DNA of 64,000 nt from an uncultured Bacteroides sp. (GCA_900542985.1 UQPQ01000007.1:1-64000); one strand, 5' to 3'; shown: positions 1-8,832, counted from the stretch's first letter. Notes: generated from the sequence alone by a model not told the origin. Numbers and translations: made by a program.

Positions 1-51
1 AGCATAACCTTGCCAAGGTTAGGGTCGCGAGTTCGAGTCTCGTTTTCCGCT
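1..51 (+). tRNA. tRNA-Gly (GCC), 5' part cut off by window edge
   Basis: The sequence begins just before the anticodon stem. TAACC and GGTTA pair around the loop TTGCCAA, giving anticodon GCC (glycine). It is followed by a T-arm (GCGAG, loop TTCGAGT, CTCGT) and the 3' acceptor strand TTTCCGC with discriminator T at 51. No CCA is encoded. The D-arm and 5' acceptor strand lie outside the window. Confidence 0.9.
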
Positions 52-176
52 CAAAATGATTAGTAGTAATCCTTGCAATCAGCTTTAAGAAGATTGTGAG
101 GATTTTTTTTATTTCTTATTGTGGTGCTTCGTGTATTTTGATATATTTGCGGCTGTTTTATTTATATACAGACAAG

Positions 177-380
177 ATGAAAACATACGATATCTATTTT
201 ACAGACGGGAGATCGACTGATAACAAAGGTTTTTCAATAAAGACTGAAGAGAAGGCGATTCATATGGCTGAAGATATGCTGGAAAAAGGAAACAGTTATA
301 TTAGAGAATACGCCGGAGGTACAATTATGGTAGTCGATTCGGAGGGAGAGATGGTTTGGAGCAAGCCTATTCCCGATTGA
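177..380 (+). CDS. small hypothetical protein (67 aa)
   Basis: Not recognised. The reading frame is open from 96, but the ATG at 177 (start MKTYDIYFTDG) is preferred because the upstream 27 codons would encode an implausible Cys/Phe-rich stretch running from the tRNA-Gly end. The product is soluble and acidic, with no signal peptide or Cys pair, and ends EMVWSKPIPD. Its pattern of short strands around one helix could be a small alpha/beta fold. It lies 46 nt upstream of riboflavin synthase on the same strand, so the two may be co-transcribed. No function is claimed. Confidence 0.6.
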   Translation: MKTYDIYFTDGRSTDNKGFSIKTEEKAIHMAEDMLEKGNSYIREYAGGTIMVVDSEGEMVWSKPIPD

Positions 381-426
381 TGAATAAATAACAGAAATAA
401 TAATATTAAAAAATAGAATTAAGCTT

Positions 427-1032
427 ATGTTCTCAGGAATAGTAGAAGAATATGCAGAAGTTGTTAAGGTGGTAAAAGATCAGGAAAATCTTCACCTTAC
501 TTTGAAGTGTTCGTTTGTGGATGAATTGAAGATAGACCAGAGTGTATCTCATAATGGAGTATGTCTTACAGTGGTCAGCATTCAGGATGGTACTTATACT
601 GTAACAGCCATGAAGGAAACCATTGAACGCTCTAATATCGGACTTTTGCAGGCGGGAGATAAGGTAAATGTAGAACGCAGCATGATGATGAATGGTCGTT
701 TAGACGGTCATATCGTACAGGGACATGTAGATCAGACTGCCACTTGTGTGTCAATCGATGATGCAGAAGGAAGCTGGTATTTTACATTTAAGTATGATTT
801 CAATCCCGAAATGGCCAAACGTGGATATTTTACCGTAGATAAAGGTTCGGTTACTGTCAACGGAGTCAGTCTTACTGTATGCAATCCTACAGAAAATTCA
901 TTTCAGGTAGCCATTATTCCTTATACATACGAACATACCAACTTCCATACTTTCAAGGTAGGAAGTATTGTAAATATTGAGTTCGATATTATCGGCAAGT
1001 ATCTGAGCCGTATGATGCAGCTCACCAAATAA
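427..1032 (+). CDS. ribE: riboflavin synthase, alpha chain
   Basis: Catalyses dismutation of two 6,7-dimethyl-8-ribityllumazine molecules to riboflavin and a pyrimidinedione, the last step of riboflavin synthesis, in the cytoplasm. The 201 aa length is normal for the family. The start MFSGIVEE is the family hallmark. Two tandem lumazine-binding repeats are visible: residues about 1-97 with NGVCLTV, then about 98-190 with VNGVSLTV. Between them is the conserved NGRLDGHIVQGHVD segment. It is the only riboflavin gene here, so the pathway is scattered. The next gene is convergent, with only 8 nt between them. Confidence 0.96.
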   Translation: MFSGIVEEYAEVVKVVKDQENLHLTLKCSFVDELKIDQSVSHNGVCLTVVSIQDGTYTVTAMKETIERSNIGLLQAGDKVNVERSMMMNGRLDGHIVQGHVDQTATCVSIDDAEGSWYFTFKYDFNPEMAKRGYFTVDKGSVTVNGVSLTVCNPTENSFQVAIIPYTYEHTNFHTFKVGSIVNIEFDIIGKYLSRMMQLTK

Positions 1033-1040
1033 AGAGAATA

Positions 1041-2354
1041 TCAGAGATCTTTCAATAAAATCTGATTGTTATGGTAAATATACTCGTCGCGGGCTTTTAC
1101 CAAAGCCTCCCAAGAAGCTGAGTATTGTTTACGATCTATTTTGAATGCTTCTGAGCCGGTTGAATCCAGTCGGCTCAGGAGCATTCCTACTGTCAGACGG
1201 TTGATATCCATTCCCGGTATATAACCGGTATCTTTCCGGTTGTCCTCATTTCCTGCTTCGTAGATGAGATGCATATCCTGCAATTCATACAGAATCTTCT
1301 TGGTCAGACGGATTGGTATTTTATGTTCCTTGCTTATTTCTTCGGCTGTATAAGGCTGTTTCCCCTGAGCGAACTGTTTGCAGATAGCAGACAGGATGAT
1401 GGTGCAGAAAAAATCATGGTAACGCCGACTGATATTGGCGGTTTCCTTGCCAAATTCAAAAGAAGTGAGATTCTGGCTTACATAACTCATTTCTGCTCCA
1501 AACAGGCAGATGGTCCATGATATTTGTGCCCATAACAGAAACATGGGGATTGCTGCAAAACTTCCATAGATGGCATTGTAGTTTGAAAGCCATATCTGAC
1601 TGTTGATATAAATGTATTGGAATGCCTGAAAAGCACTTCCTGCCAGAATACCAGGCAACCAGCTATGCCGCAGGCGTACTTTGGTATTAGGAATAAAGAT
1701 AAATAAACCGATAAACATTCCCCATGTAAGTATATAAGGAATCATGCGTACCACAAACTTTAAGATGGGGGTCAGCAGCAAAAAGTTATCCATGCTTTTG
1801 ATATAGGTCGTCATAAAGATTGTCAGACCACTGGAGATGACAATCAGCAACGGCAACAGAAGAATCATGGAGAAATAATCGGTAATTTTACGGAATACAC
1901 TTCTGGGATGTTTTACCTGCCAGATAGCGTTGAAACTCCGTTCGATATTGTCTGTCAGAATTAATATAGTCCACAGCAACATAATCAGACCTACTCCAAT
2001 GAATACTCCGCTCTTGGCATGAAGCAGATACGAATTAATCCATGAGATGATAAGTTCTGCCTGCTGTTCAGTCATGCTTTGACGCAGATTGTTCTCGATA
2101 ATCAAATCGAATCCGAACCCACGGGCAATGGCAAAAAGTATAGCCAATATGGGAATAATGGATAACAGAGTACTATAAGTCAATGCAGCGGCACGTACCT
2201 GAATTCTGTCATTCAAAAATTGTCGAACCGATAAAATGGGGATTTTGATGCAAGCATATAACTTTCGTTGGATAGGATTCAGCTCGTCATCTGTGATTCG
2301 CCAGATATCGTACTGGAAGAAATGCAGCCATTGGTTTATTCGGTTCTTGTTCAT
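1041..2354 (-). CDS. YihY/BrkB-family inner-membrane protein with C-terminal winged-helix-like region
   Basis: A 437 aa membrane protein of the YihY/UPF0761 family, once mis-assigned as ribonuclease BN; molecular function unsettled. About six hydrophobic segments lie between residues 45 and 300, with family motifs such as RAAALTYSTLLSIIPILA near residue 55 and IYGSFAAIPMFLLW near 265. The C-terminal 130 residues are soluble and carry a helix-turn-helix-like stretch (TAEEISKEHKIPIRLTKKIL) resembling a winged helix, common in Bacteroidetes members. The gene converges on ribE and its start lies 26 nt beyond the 3' end of RNase P RNA, so it could be transcribed from the rnpB promoter. Confidence 0.85.
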   Translation of the reverse strand: MNKNRINQWLHFFQYDIWRITDDELNPIQRKLYACIKIPILSVRQFLNDRIQVRAAALTYSTLLSIIPILAILFAIARGFGFDLIIENNLRQSMTEQQAELIISWINSYLLHAKSGVFIGVGLIMLLWTILILTDNIERSFNAIWQVKHPRSVFRKITDYFSMILLLPLLIVISSGLTIFMTTYIKSMDNFLLLTPILKFVVRMIPYILTWGMFIGLFIFIPNTKVRLRHSWLPGILAGSAFQAFQYIYINSQIWLSNYNAIYGSFAAIPMFLLWAQISWTICLFGAEMSYVSQNLTSFEFGKETANISRRYHDFFCTIILSAICKQFAQGKQPYTAEEISKEHKIPIRLTKKILYELQDMHLIYEAGNEDNRKDTGYIPGMDINRLTVGMLLSRLDSTGSEAFKIDRKQYSASWEALVKARDEYIYHNNQILLKDL

Positions 2355-2380
2355 AGTAGTGAGGGGATGAAATTAAAGAA

Positions 2381-2744
2381 AAAGCAGTCAGTCTATAAGC
2401 CGGGTTCTGTTCCTTAAAAATAAGGTGTCTGTCATTTATCTACGCCTGCTGTCACCAGCAGGCTCTAGCGGTCTACCCTCCGACGTGGGGCGAGCAACCC
2501 TCATTAATGCCGGTTTACATGACCTTACAACTCCTAAGATGCACAGCCCGCATATCGCTATACGGCTGGTAGGCTCTTACCCTACCTTCTCACCCTTACC
2601 TTTTCCCGAAAGAAAAGGCGGTTATTTTCTTCTGCATTACTCCACCCTCGCGGGCAGCTTTCTGTTAGGAAGTAGGATGCTCTGTGTTGCCCGGACTTTC
2701 CTCTTGTACACACATGTACCAGCGACAAACCGACCAACTGCTTT
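2381..2744 (-). ncRNA. rnpB: RNase P RNA component (class A)
   Basis: On the minus strand the 3' end reads ACAGAACCCGGCTTAT, the near-invariant end of bacterial RNase P RNA. The 5' part holds GAGGAAAGTCCGGGC, the conserved P4/CR-I element. AAAGCAGT at the 5' end (about 2737-2744) pairs perfectly with ACTGCTTT at the 3' end (2381-2388) to form P1, which fixes the boundaries to within a few nt at about 364 nt. It is the catalytic RNA that matures tRNA 5' ends. Open frames across this segment are not genes. Confidence 0.95.
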
Positions 2745-2750
2745 TCACTG

Positions 2751-2758
2751 CAAAGGTA
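2751..2758 (-). promoter_or_regulatory. -7 element of rnpB promoter
   Basis: TACCTTTG on the minus strand matches the Bacteroides TAnnTTTG -7 consensus exactly and lies 6 nt upstream of the inferred RNase P RNA 5' end. No clear -33 TTTG is seen at 19-21 nt spacing. Confidence 0.75.
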
Positions 2759-2998
2759 CGCAAATAAACCGAAATGGCGACATAATTGGCAAAATATCCT
2801 GTGATGCTGACAAAAATAACTGATAATGAATGTAAAATTGGCAGAATTGCCCGTTAATTGCGGTTAATGGGTACTATGCCTTTGTTAAAAGAGAGAAAAA
2901 AGAACTGACAAGGAGTACAACCGTATAAATTTTGTTCTACTTTAGCAAATGAAATGTTAAACAAATAATGAAATTAACAATATAATAAGAATAGAATT

Positions 2999-4498
2999 AT
3001 GAAAAGAGTAACTAAGTATGTAATAGGAACAGCGGCAATGTTGGTTGCCAGCGCAGGTGTAGCAGGAGTTACTGCTTATACCGTATTACAATCAAAAGAT
3101 AATAAAGGTGAACTTTCCTTCAATGATGCATTCCAGACTAATCTGAATGCCCGGACAGCTGCCTTGTCGCCTGCAAACATGCAACCTGTAGATTTGACAA
3201 AAGCTGCAGAAAGTTCTTTGAATTCTGTTGTGCATATCATGGCTGTACAGCGCAGTAAAGTACAAACCATTCAGACTCAACCGGATTTCTTCGACTTCTT
3301 CTTTGGAGACGGTCAGGGACGTCGTCAGCAAGTACAGACTCCGGAACGTCGTGGTTTGGGTTCAGGTGTGATTATTTCGAAAGACGGATACATCGTAACC
3401 AATAATCACGTGATTGAAAATGCCGATGATATTTCTGTAAAACTGCATGACGGACGTGAAATGAAAGGCCGTATGATTGGTACAGACCCTTCTACCGACT
3501 TGGCTTTGATTAAAATCGAAGGTGATGATTTCCCGGCTATTCCGGTAGGTGATTCCGACCAGTTGAAAGTGGGAGAATGGGTATTGGCAGTAGGTAATCC
3601 GTTTAACTTGGGTTCTACAGTTACAGCAGGTATCGTTAGTGCCAAGGCCAGAGGCTTGGGAGCAAACGGTGTGGAATCGTTTATTCAGACCGATGCGGCC
3701 ATCAATCAGGGTAACAGTGGAGGCGCTTTGGTAAATGCAGCAGGACAGTTGGTCGGTATTAATGCGATGCTTTATTCTCCTACAGGAGCTTATTCGGGAT
3801 ATGGTTTTGCCATTCCTACCAGTATTATGACGAAGGTGGTAACCGACTTGAAGCAATATGGTACTGTACAACGTGCGTTGTTGGGTATTGCCGGACGTGA
3901 TATGGGTAACGAAGTATATCCGGATGAAATCAAGAAGGAACAGAAAGAACTGGGTGCTACAGAAGGTGTACAGATTGTAGAAGTCACAGAAGGTGGTTCT
4001 GCTGATGGATTGCTCCAGAAGAACGATGTCATTATCGCAATGGAAGGTAAGAAGATAAAGAATATGGCCGAATTGCAAGGTACATTGGCTAAATACCGTC
4101 CGGGAGATAAGATTAAATTGACTGTATTGCGCGATAAGAAAGAGAAAGAATTTACAATTACCTTGAAGAATGCGCAGGGTAATACAAAAATCGTGAAGAA
4201 TGTGGATATGCAGATTTTGGGTGCTGCCTTCCGTGAAGTGCCTCAAGATTTGAAACGTCAGTTGAACTTGGGTTATGGAGTGGAAGTAACCGGAGTCTCA
4301 GACGGACGAATGAAAGATAGTGGTATCCGTAAAGGATTCATTATTCTGAAAGCGAACAGCAAGCAGTTGAAAACTGTACAGGATTTGGAAGATGTAATGA
4401 AGGCAGCTTCACAATCTCCTGATCAGGTATTGTTCATGACTGGTATTTATCCGTCAGGAAAACGTGCAAATTATGCTGTAGATTTGTCACAAAATTAA
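2999..4498 (+). CDS. degP: HtrA/DegP-family periplasmic serine protease (Do)
   Basis: A periplasmic protease/chaperone for misfolded envelope proteins, 499 aa. A signal-anchor-like segment (residues about 7-30) is followed by a trypsin-like domain with the catalytic triad H137 (TNNHVIENA), D167 (STDLALIKI) and S240 (QGNSGGALVN). Two PDZ domains follow: about 285-385 (GGSADGLLQKNDVIIAMEG) and about 405-495 (GIRKGFIILKANSKQ). The Phe/Asp-rich FFDFFFGD stretch near residue 97 matches the regulatory loop of Do-type proteases. The gene stands alone between rnpB, which points away, and a strong terminator. A weak promoter-like TACTTTAG is at 2938-2945. Confidence 0.95.
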   Translation: MKRVTKYVIGTAAMLVASAGVAGVTAYTVLQSKDNKGELSFNDAFQTNLNARTAALSPANMQPVDLTKAAESSLNSVVHIMAVQRSKVQTIQTQPDFFDFFFGDGQGRRQQVQTPERRGLGSGVIISKDGYIVTNNHVIENADDISVKLHDGREMKGRMIGTDPSTDLALIKIEGDDFPAIPVGDSDQLKVGEWVLAVGNPFNLGSTVTAGIVSAKARGLGANGVESFIQTDAAINQGNSGGALVNAAGQLVGINAMLYSPTGAYSGYGFAIPTSIMTKVVTDLKQYGTVQRALLGIAGRDMGNEVYPDEIKKEQKELGATEGVQIVEVTEGGSADGLLQKNDVIIAMEGKKIKNMAELQGTLAKYRPGDKIKLTVLRDKKEKEFTITLKNAQGNTKIVKNVDMQILGAAFREVPQDLKRQLNLGYGVEVTGVSDGRMKDSGIRKGFIILKANSKQLKTVQDLEDVMKAASQSPDQVLFMTGIYPSGKRANYAVDLSQN

Positions 4499-4541
4499 TA
4501 GGTATATAGATTGTGCTGATTGTTCATCTCGAAATCAGACG

Positions 4542-4579
4542 AAAGAAAAAGCCCGACATGCAAGTCGGGCTTTTTCTTT
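4542..4579. terminator. bidirectional rho-independent terminator after degP
   Basis: Perfect 16-bp stem (4542-4557 with 4564-4579), core GCCCGAC/GTCGGGC flanked by A-rich and T-rich arms, with a 6-nt loop. The T-run serves degP; the structure also works in reverse. Confidence 0.9.
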
Positions 4580-4637
4580 GAGTCTCATCCTTTTTTCTGA
4601 GATTACAAATCTCATCCCGTTTATATTCTTTTGCCCG

Positions 4638-4721
4638 GTACTTTCAAGTGATGAGTGCAGTTTCTTCTTGAAAGTAGTATAGTTTTTTCAAGGAAAAACT
4701 GCACTCATCACTTGAAAGTAC
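4638..4721. repeat. intergenic 22-bp-period palindromic array, family C (4 units)
   Basis: Outer arms 4638-4663 and 4696-4721 are a perfect 26-bp inverted repeat. The inner 32 nt hold a second inverted pair (CTTGAAA at 4667, TTTCAAG at 4686). Read as 22-nt units from 4638, units 1 and 3 share CAAG and TGCA ends and units 2 and 4 share CTTGAAAGTA exactly 44 bp apart. The unit at 4682 matches the unit at 38225 at about 18 of 22 positions, including GTTTTTTCA and ACTGCA. Confidence 0.85.
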
Positions 4722-4814
4722 TGGAAATTCGTCTAATAAGGCAAGGCTATCTTTGAAGGAGCTGAAAAGATTACGTCGGGTTGTTTCCTTGCTCAGAAAG
4801 TTCATTCCAAACAT
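4644..4814 (-). pseudogene. unrecognised 56-codon frame, possible gene remnant
   Basis: On the minus strand the frame is open from about 4862; the first ATG is at 4814 and the stop at 4644. The protein-like part, before the palindrome is read through, contains NDWDFRIEAHMFGMNFLSKE and ends near LLDEFPVL. The last 25 or so codons lie inside the palindromic array and are probably not native. I do not recognise the family. No promoter or terminator of its own is visible. It may be the stump of a gene truncated when the repeat arose, or chance coding. Confidence 0.3.
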
Positions 4815-4897
4815 ATGTGCTTCGATGCGGAAATCCCAATCGTTTTTCTCTAAAAATATATTTTATCTGGGTATGAAGACTGATGGATGAAAAATAA

Positions 4898-4980
4898 AAA
4901 CAGAATCAACTGTCGTGTATCAGTAGATCTTCGTTTGTATTTAAACCTTCGAAGTACCGACAAGACAACTGATTCTGTTT
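4898..4980 (-). terminator. terminator of parAB-DUF5683-mltD operon
   Basis: TGATTCTGTTT (4970-4980) pairs with AAACAGAATCA (4898-4908), and an inner CTTCG/CGAAG pair extends the structure. On the minus strand the stem is followed by TTTTTATTTTT. It starts 23 nt past the mltD stop. Confidence 0.75.
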
Positions 4981-5002
4981 CAGCCTCTGATAGAGTAGTG
5001 AT

Positions 5003-6259
5003 TTATCGGATACGGATTGATTTTCCAGCCCGTATATTGCTTCCTTTTATTCCGTTCAGGCGGCGTAGCTGACTTACGCTGACACCATATTTTGCTGCAA
5101 TACCGCCCAATGTTTCTCCGTTGCGTATTCTATGGTATACGGCTTTACCCGAAGAAGATGATTTTGGAGTTGCAATAGCTACTGTAGAGCGGCGTTTCTG
5201 GTATACTTCCGGCTTATAGTTGTAGATGCTGTCTTCGTGTTCGATGAAACAGCTAATCATGTTGTTAGGCAAACGTAATGCATAAGGCTCTTCGTTGCCC
5301 GGAATAATGTCTTTCTTAAATTCCGGATTCAAGGCACGCAACTGGTCGATGTTGATTTTACAAACATCTGCTACTTGCTGCAAATGCAGGTTTTTAGATA
5401 CCTGAATAGTATCGGTTCCTTCGGGCATGCGCATTTCCATCGGACTGATATTGTGTTCACAATAATATGTCATGATATAATTGGCAGCAATGAATGCAGG
5501 CACATATCCTCTGGTTTCCTTAGGCAGATAGTTGTACAAAGTCCAGAAATCTTTTTCTCCTCCGGCACGGCGGATGGCTTTATTGATAGTACCCGGTCCG
5601 CAGTTGTAGGCAGCCAATACCAGATTCCAGTCGTTGTATATTTCGTACAAATCTTTCAAGTAGCGTACAGCAGCACGGGTCGACTTGATAGGGTCGCGGC
5701 GTTCGTCTACCAGACTGTTGTTTTTCAACCCGTATATTTTGCCGGTAGTCAGCATAAACTGCCAGAGTCCGACTGCTCCTGCGCGTGAAGTTGCTGTAGG
5801 GTTGAGGGCCGATTCAATGACCGGCAGGTATTTCAACTCTTGTGGAAGGTCGTACAGGTCGAGTGCTTCCTCGAAGATAGGCATGTAGAAATTGTTTGCA
5901 CTCAGCATAAATGCTACTTTCTGTCTCAAGCGAGTAGCATACATGTCGATGAATTTTCTTACCACTTCGTTGTAAGGCATTTCAATAATGGCAGGAATAC
6001 GCTGCAGACGGTCGATATAGACCGAGTCGCTGACAACAGGATTGGTGGCGGTGCTTGTGCAGTTTTCCCCTAAATTGATATAGTTCTTGGATATCCAGTC
6101 TAAGTACAAACTATCTGTAGTAGACAACATACCTTCCGGTAAGTCAATTACCTGGTCAGTTCCACTGGCCGAGCGGACCGTTATGCTTTGTTCTGTCTGT
6201 TGTGCATACAGTGCAGAAGTACTTAGCAGAGTTAGTAAACCGATAAATATTTTTTTCAT
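5003..6259 (-). CDS. mltD: MltD-like membrane-bound lytic murein transglycosylase with LysM
   Basis: Cleaves the MurNAc-GlcNAc bond of peptidoglycan to form anhydro-muropeptides, in the periplasm. 418 aa with a signal peptide (cleavage after ALYA, about residue 19). The SLT domain spans about 120-260: catalytic Glu149 in LPVIESALNP, then SRAGAVGLWQF and AAYNCGPGTINKAI. A LysM-like segment lies at about 293-335 and a clear C-terminal LysM at 374-418 (NGETLGGIAAKYGVSVSQL). It is the last gene of the parA-parB-DUF5683-mltD operon, 3 nt after DUF5683, which links chromosome segregation genes with cell-wall remodelling. Confidence 0.93.
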   Translation of the reverse strand: MKKIFIGLLTLLSTSALYAQQTEQSITVRSASGTDQVIDLPEGMLSTTDSLYLDWISKNYINLGENCTSTATNPVVSDSVYIDRLQRIPAIIEMPYNEVVRKFIDMYATRLRQKVAFMLSANNFYMPIFEEALDLYDLPQELKYLPVIESALNPTATSRAGAVGLWQFMLTTGKIYGLKNNSLVDERRDPIKSTRAAVRYLKDLYEIYNDWNLVLAAYNCGPGTINKAIRRAGGEKDFWTLYNYLPKETRGYVPAFIAANYIMTYYCEHNISPMEMRMPEGTDTIQVSKNLHLQQVADVCKINIDQLRALNPEFKKDIIPGNEEPYALRLPNNMISCFIEHEDSIYNYKPEVYQKRRSTVAIATPKSSSSGKAVYHRIRNGETLGGIAAKYGVSVSQLRRLNGIKGSNIRAGKSIRIR

Positions 6260-6262
6260 GGA

Positions 6263-7072
6263 TTAAAATTTAATATTGCATTGTATGCCTATACCTTGCG
6301 GTCGGCCACGATATGCATCATTGAATATAGTAGGTTCCAGTGTCATGCTTAAGTCGTCCGAAATATCAAAGTTTGATAGTTCGGCATCTACATAAGCATC
6401 AACTACTGAAAGCAGATATACAGCAATAAAGGCAATGATACTTAAGTCTCGCTGACGTCGGAAAGCATCCTTGCGCTGGCGGAATATATTCTGATAATAG
6501 TCCAGATTATTCAAGACATCTTCCTTGGTTATACCGTTTTTAATGACATCCATGTAGCTATCGTTTTCCGGATTGTCGCTCATGATGTCCTGATAAGCCT
6601 GTGAGTAATCTTTGTACATTTTGGTATTCCAGGTAAGGGCATAGGTACATCCCAGGAATCCTCCGTAGATGATGGGGAGTTTCCAGTATTTATGATTGTA
6701 AATCTGTCCTGCACCGGGAATTACCAGTCCCAGCCAAATGGAGTTGTTGGGGACGGGCAACCAGCGTTTTTTCTTGGTTTCTGCAGGCTGTTGTTGTAAC
6801 ATTGTTTGCTGGATGGAATCGTTTTGGCGGATGAGTGCGGCTGTATCTACCGGAGCTTCCAGTTTTTCCAGTTCTTTTTGGTGGATATCCGACCATTCGC
6901 TTCTCACCGTATCCTGCAAAGCAATGCTGTCTGTACGATGATGCACCTGTATAGAATCTCCCCACAAACCGGATAGATTGGTTTGCCGGGCAGAAACTTC
7001 TGTTTGTGCTCCAAAGATGAAACACAAAATCAGAATTACAGATGATATGTATAGATAACGTTGTTGTCTCAA
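6263..7072 (-). CDS. DUF5683 domain membrane protein
   Basis: 269 aa with an N-terminal signal or anchor (residues 1-27), a low-complexity Gln/Thr-rich linker to about 105, then the DUF5683 core. The core includes SIWLGLVIPGAGQIYNHKYW and two or three hydrophobic segments (about 113-150, 210-228). The GAGQIYN motif resembles the turn seen in TM2-type small membrane domains. Biochemical function is unknown. It sits 12 nt after parB and 3 nt before mltD, a position recalled as conserved in Bacteroides, which suggests an envelope role at division or segregation (inference). Confidence 0.85.
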   Translation of the reverse strand: MRQQRYLYISSVILILCFIFGAQTEVSARQTNLSGLWGDSIQVHHRTDSIALQDTVRSEWSDIHQKELEKLEAPVDTAALIRQNDSIQQTMLQQQPAETKKKRWLPVPNNSIWLGLVIPGAGQIYNHKYWKLPIIYGGFLGCTYALTWNTKMYKDYSQAYQDIMSDNPENDSYMDVIKNGITKEDVLNNLDYYQNIFRQRKDAFRRQRDLSIIAFIAVYLLSVVDAYVDAELSNFDISDDLSMTLEPTIFNDAYRGRPQGIGIQCNIKF

Positions 7073-7084
7073 TTTGTTCTTCTT

Positions 7085-7978
7085 TTATTCAGCCTTTAGT
7101 GTATCCAGAATTTCCATGATACGTTCCAAGTCGGCTTCGTTATTAAATGGAATACTGATTTTCCCTTTTCCTTTGGCACTGCATGACAGCTGTACTTTGG
7201 TTCCGAAAAAACTGCACAGATGGTTTTGCAGCATAGTATATTCTTCAGAAAGCTTTGCACCTTTGGGAGCGATTTTCTTTCCCCCCGATTCGATGCTTTC
7301 TCCCGAAGTGAGTGCTTTTACAATTTCTTCTACTTTACGAACCGAATATCCTTGAAGCAGAATTTCGTTGAAAATGCGGATTTGTGTCTTGGGATCGTCC
7401 AGTGCCAGCAAAGCACGTGCATGTCCCATGTCTATTTCCTTGTTCTTCAGAGCAACCTGTATCTGAGCAGGTAGTTTCAGCAGGCGCAGATAATTGGCTA
7501 TAGTAGTACGTTTTTTTCCGATGCGTTCGCTCAAACGTTCCTGAGTCAGTTCATATTGCTCTATAAGATGCTGGTAAGCCAGCGCTATTTCCAGTGAATT
7601 AAGGTCTTCACGCTGAATGTTTTCTATCAGCGCCATTTCCATTACATTCTCATCGTCTGCCGTACGGATATAAGCAGGAATCGTTTTCAGTCCGGCCTGT
7701 ATAGAAGCGCGGTAGCGTCGTTCTCCTGCTATAATCTGATAAGAATCTTCACTGAGTTTACGTAATGTGATAGGTTGGATAATACCTATTTCCGCGATGG
7801 AGTCTGCAAGTTCTTGTAAGGCTACCGGATCAAATTCGCGGCGAGGCTGATTGGGATTGACAGAAATCTTATTCAGCTCAATTTCGTTGATAGAAGAGGA
7901 GCCCGAAGTCTTTACTTCTTCGGTAGAAATCAATGCGTCAAGTCCTCTGCCTAATGCAAACTTTTTCTGTACTGCCAT
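7085..7978 (-). CDS. parB: chromosome partitioning protein ParB (Spo0J)
   Basis: 297 aa CTP-dependent DNA clamp that loads at parS and spreads. It begins with the family-typical FALGRGLDALI, then the ParB/Srx nucleotide-binding domain (about 35-125) with GERRYRASIQ and ENIQREDLNSLE, then the HTH (TQERLSERIGKKRTTIANYL, about 145-165) that recognises parS, and a C-terminal dimerisation segment. It is 6 nt downstream of parA. I saw no canonical parS palindrome in the window, so its sites lie elsewhere or have diverged. Confidence 0.96.
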   Translation of the reverse strand: MAVQKKFALGRGLDALISTEEVKTSGSSSINEIELNKISVNPNQPRREFDPVALQELADSIAEIGIIQPITLRKLSEDSYQIIAGERRYRASIQAGLKTIPAYIRTADDENVMEMALIENIQREDLNSLEIALAYQHLIEQYELTQERLSERIGKKRTTIANYLRLLKLPAQIQVALKNKEIDMGHARALLALDDPKTQIRIFNEILLQGYSVRKVEEIVKALTSGESIESGGKKIAPKGAKLSEEYTMLQNHLCSFFGTKVQLSCSAKGKGKISIPFNNEADLERIMEILDTLKAE

Positions 7979-7984
7979 AGTTTT

Positions 7985-8752
7985 TTACTTGCTGTTTTTA
8001 TTTATAATTTCGTTTGCCAATGCCAGGTGGTTCTTTGCTCCTGTAGAGTCTGCATCATACAAGATGGCCGGAATACCATGGCTTGGAGCTTCACTCAGTT
8101 TTACGTTACGCTGTATAATGGTCTTGAATACCAGTTCCTGGAAATGTCGTTTTACTTCATCATATATCTGGTTGGCCAGACGCAGACGAGAATCGAACAT
8201 GGTGAGAAGGAAGCCTTCTATTTCCAATGCCGGATTCAATTTTGTTTTTATTATTTTAATGGTATTCAGCAATTTGCTGATTCCTTCTAGTGCGAAGTAT
8301 TCACATTGCACCGGGATAATGACAGAATCGGAAGCGGTAAGCGCATTGATGGTAATCAGTCCCAACGAAGGTGAACAGTCTATCAGAATATAGTCGTATT
8401 CACTTTTCATAGGTTCTAAGGCCTGTTTCATAATCTTCTCGCGATTTTCCAGATTCAGCATTTCAATTTCTGCACCGACAAGATCGATGTGCGAAGGAAT
8501 GATATCCAATCCGTCAATATCGGTTGTATAAATCGCTTCTCTTATATCAGCTTGGTTTATCAGACATTCGTATATGGAGCAATCTATGTCTTTTAAGTCT
8601 ACTCCCAAACCGGATGAAGCGTTTGCCTGTGGGTCTGCATCGACTACCAGAACCTTTTTTTCCAGGGTAGCTAATGATGCAGCCAGATTAATAGTTGTCG
8701 TAGTTTTGCCTACTCCGCCTTTTTGATTGGCTAAAGCAATAATTTTTCCCAT
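7985..8752 (-). CDS. parA: chromosome partitioning ATPase ParA (Soj)
   Basis: 255 aa P-loop ATPase of the Walker-type ParA/MinD family that binds DNA non-specifically as an ATP dimer and moves ParB-parS complexes. The deviant Walker A is KGGVGKTTTT (residues 10-19); the switch regions are DADPQANAS (about 40) and IDCSPSLG (about 124). The short N-terminus, without an added HTH, marks a chromosomal rather than type Ia plasmid ParA. It is first in the four-gene operon and diverges from surE. Its leader of about 110 nt contains two DnaA-box-like 9-mers. Confidence 0.97.
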   Translation of the reverse strand: MGKIIALANQKGGVGKTTTTINLAASLATLEKKVLVVDADPQANASSGLGVDLKDIDCSIYECLINQADIREAIYTTDIDGLDIIPSHIDLVGAEIEMLNLENREKIMKQALEPMKSEYDYILIDCSPSLGLITINALTASDSVIIPVQCEYFALEGISKLLNTIKIIKTKLNPALEIEGFLLTMFDSRLRLANQIYDEVKRHFQELVFKTIIQRNVKLSEAPSHGIPAILYDADSTGAKNHLALANEIINKNSK

Positions 8753-8832
8753 ATTAATCAGTTTATTCTGACAGCGAAGTAACTAATAATAGCGGAGAGT
8801 ACCTATCATCTGACCCTATATTTCGTAAGATG

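Noticed and set aside
2425-2823. 132-codon plus-strand open frame
   Set aside because: It is antisense to RNase P RNA, whose conserved ends and pairing explain the sequence.
3362-4246. 294-codon frame opposite degP
   Set aside because: Antisense shadow of a complete HtrA protease gene; the translated sequence is Cys/His/Ile-rich and resembles no domain.
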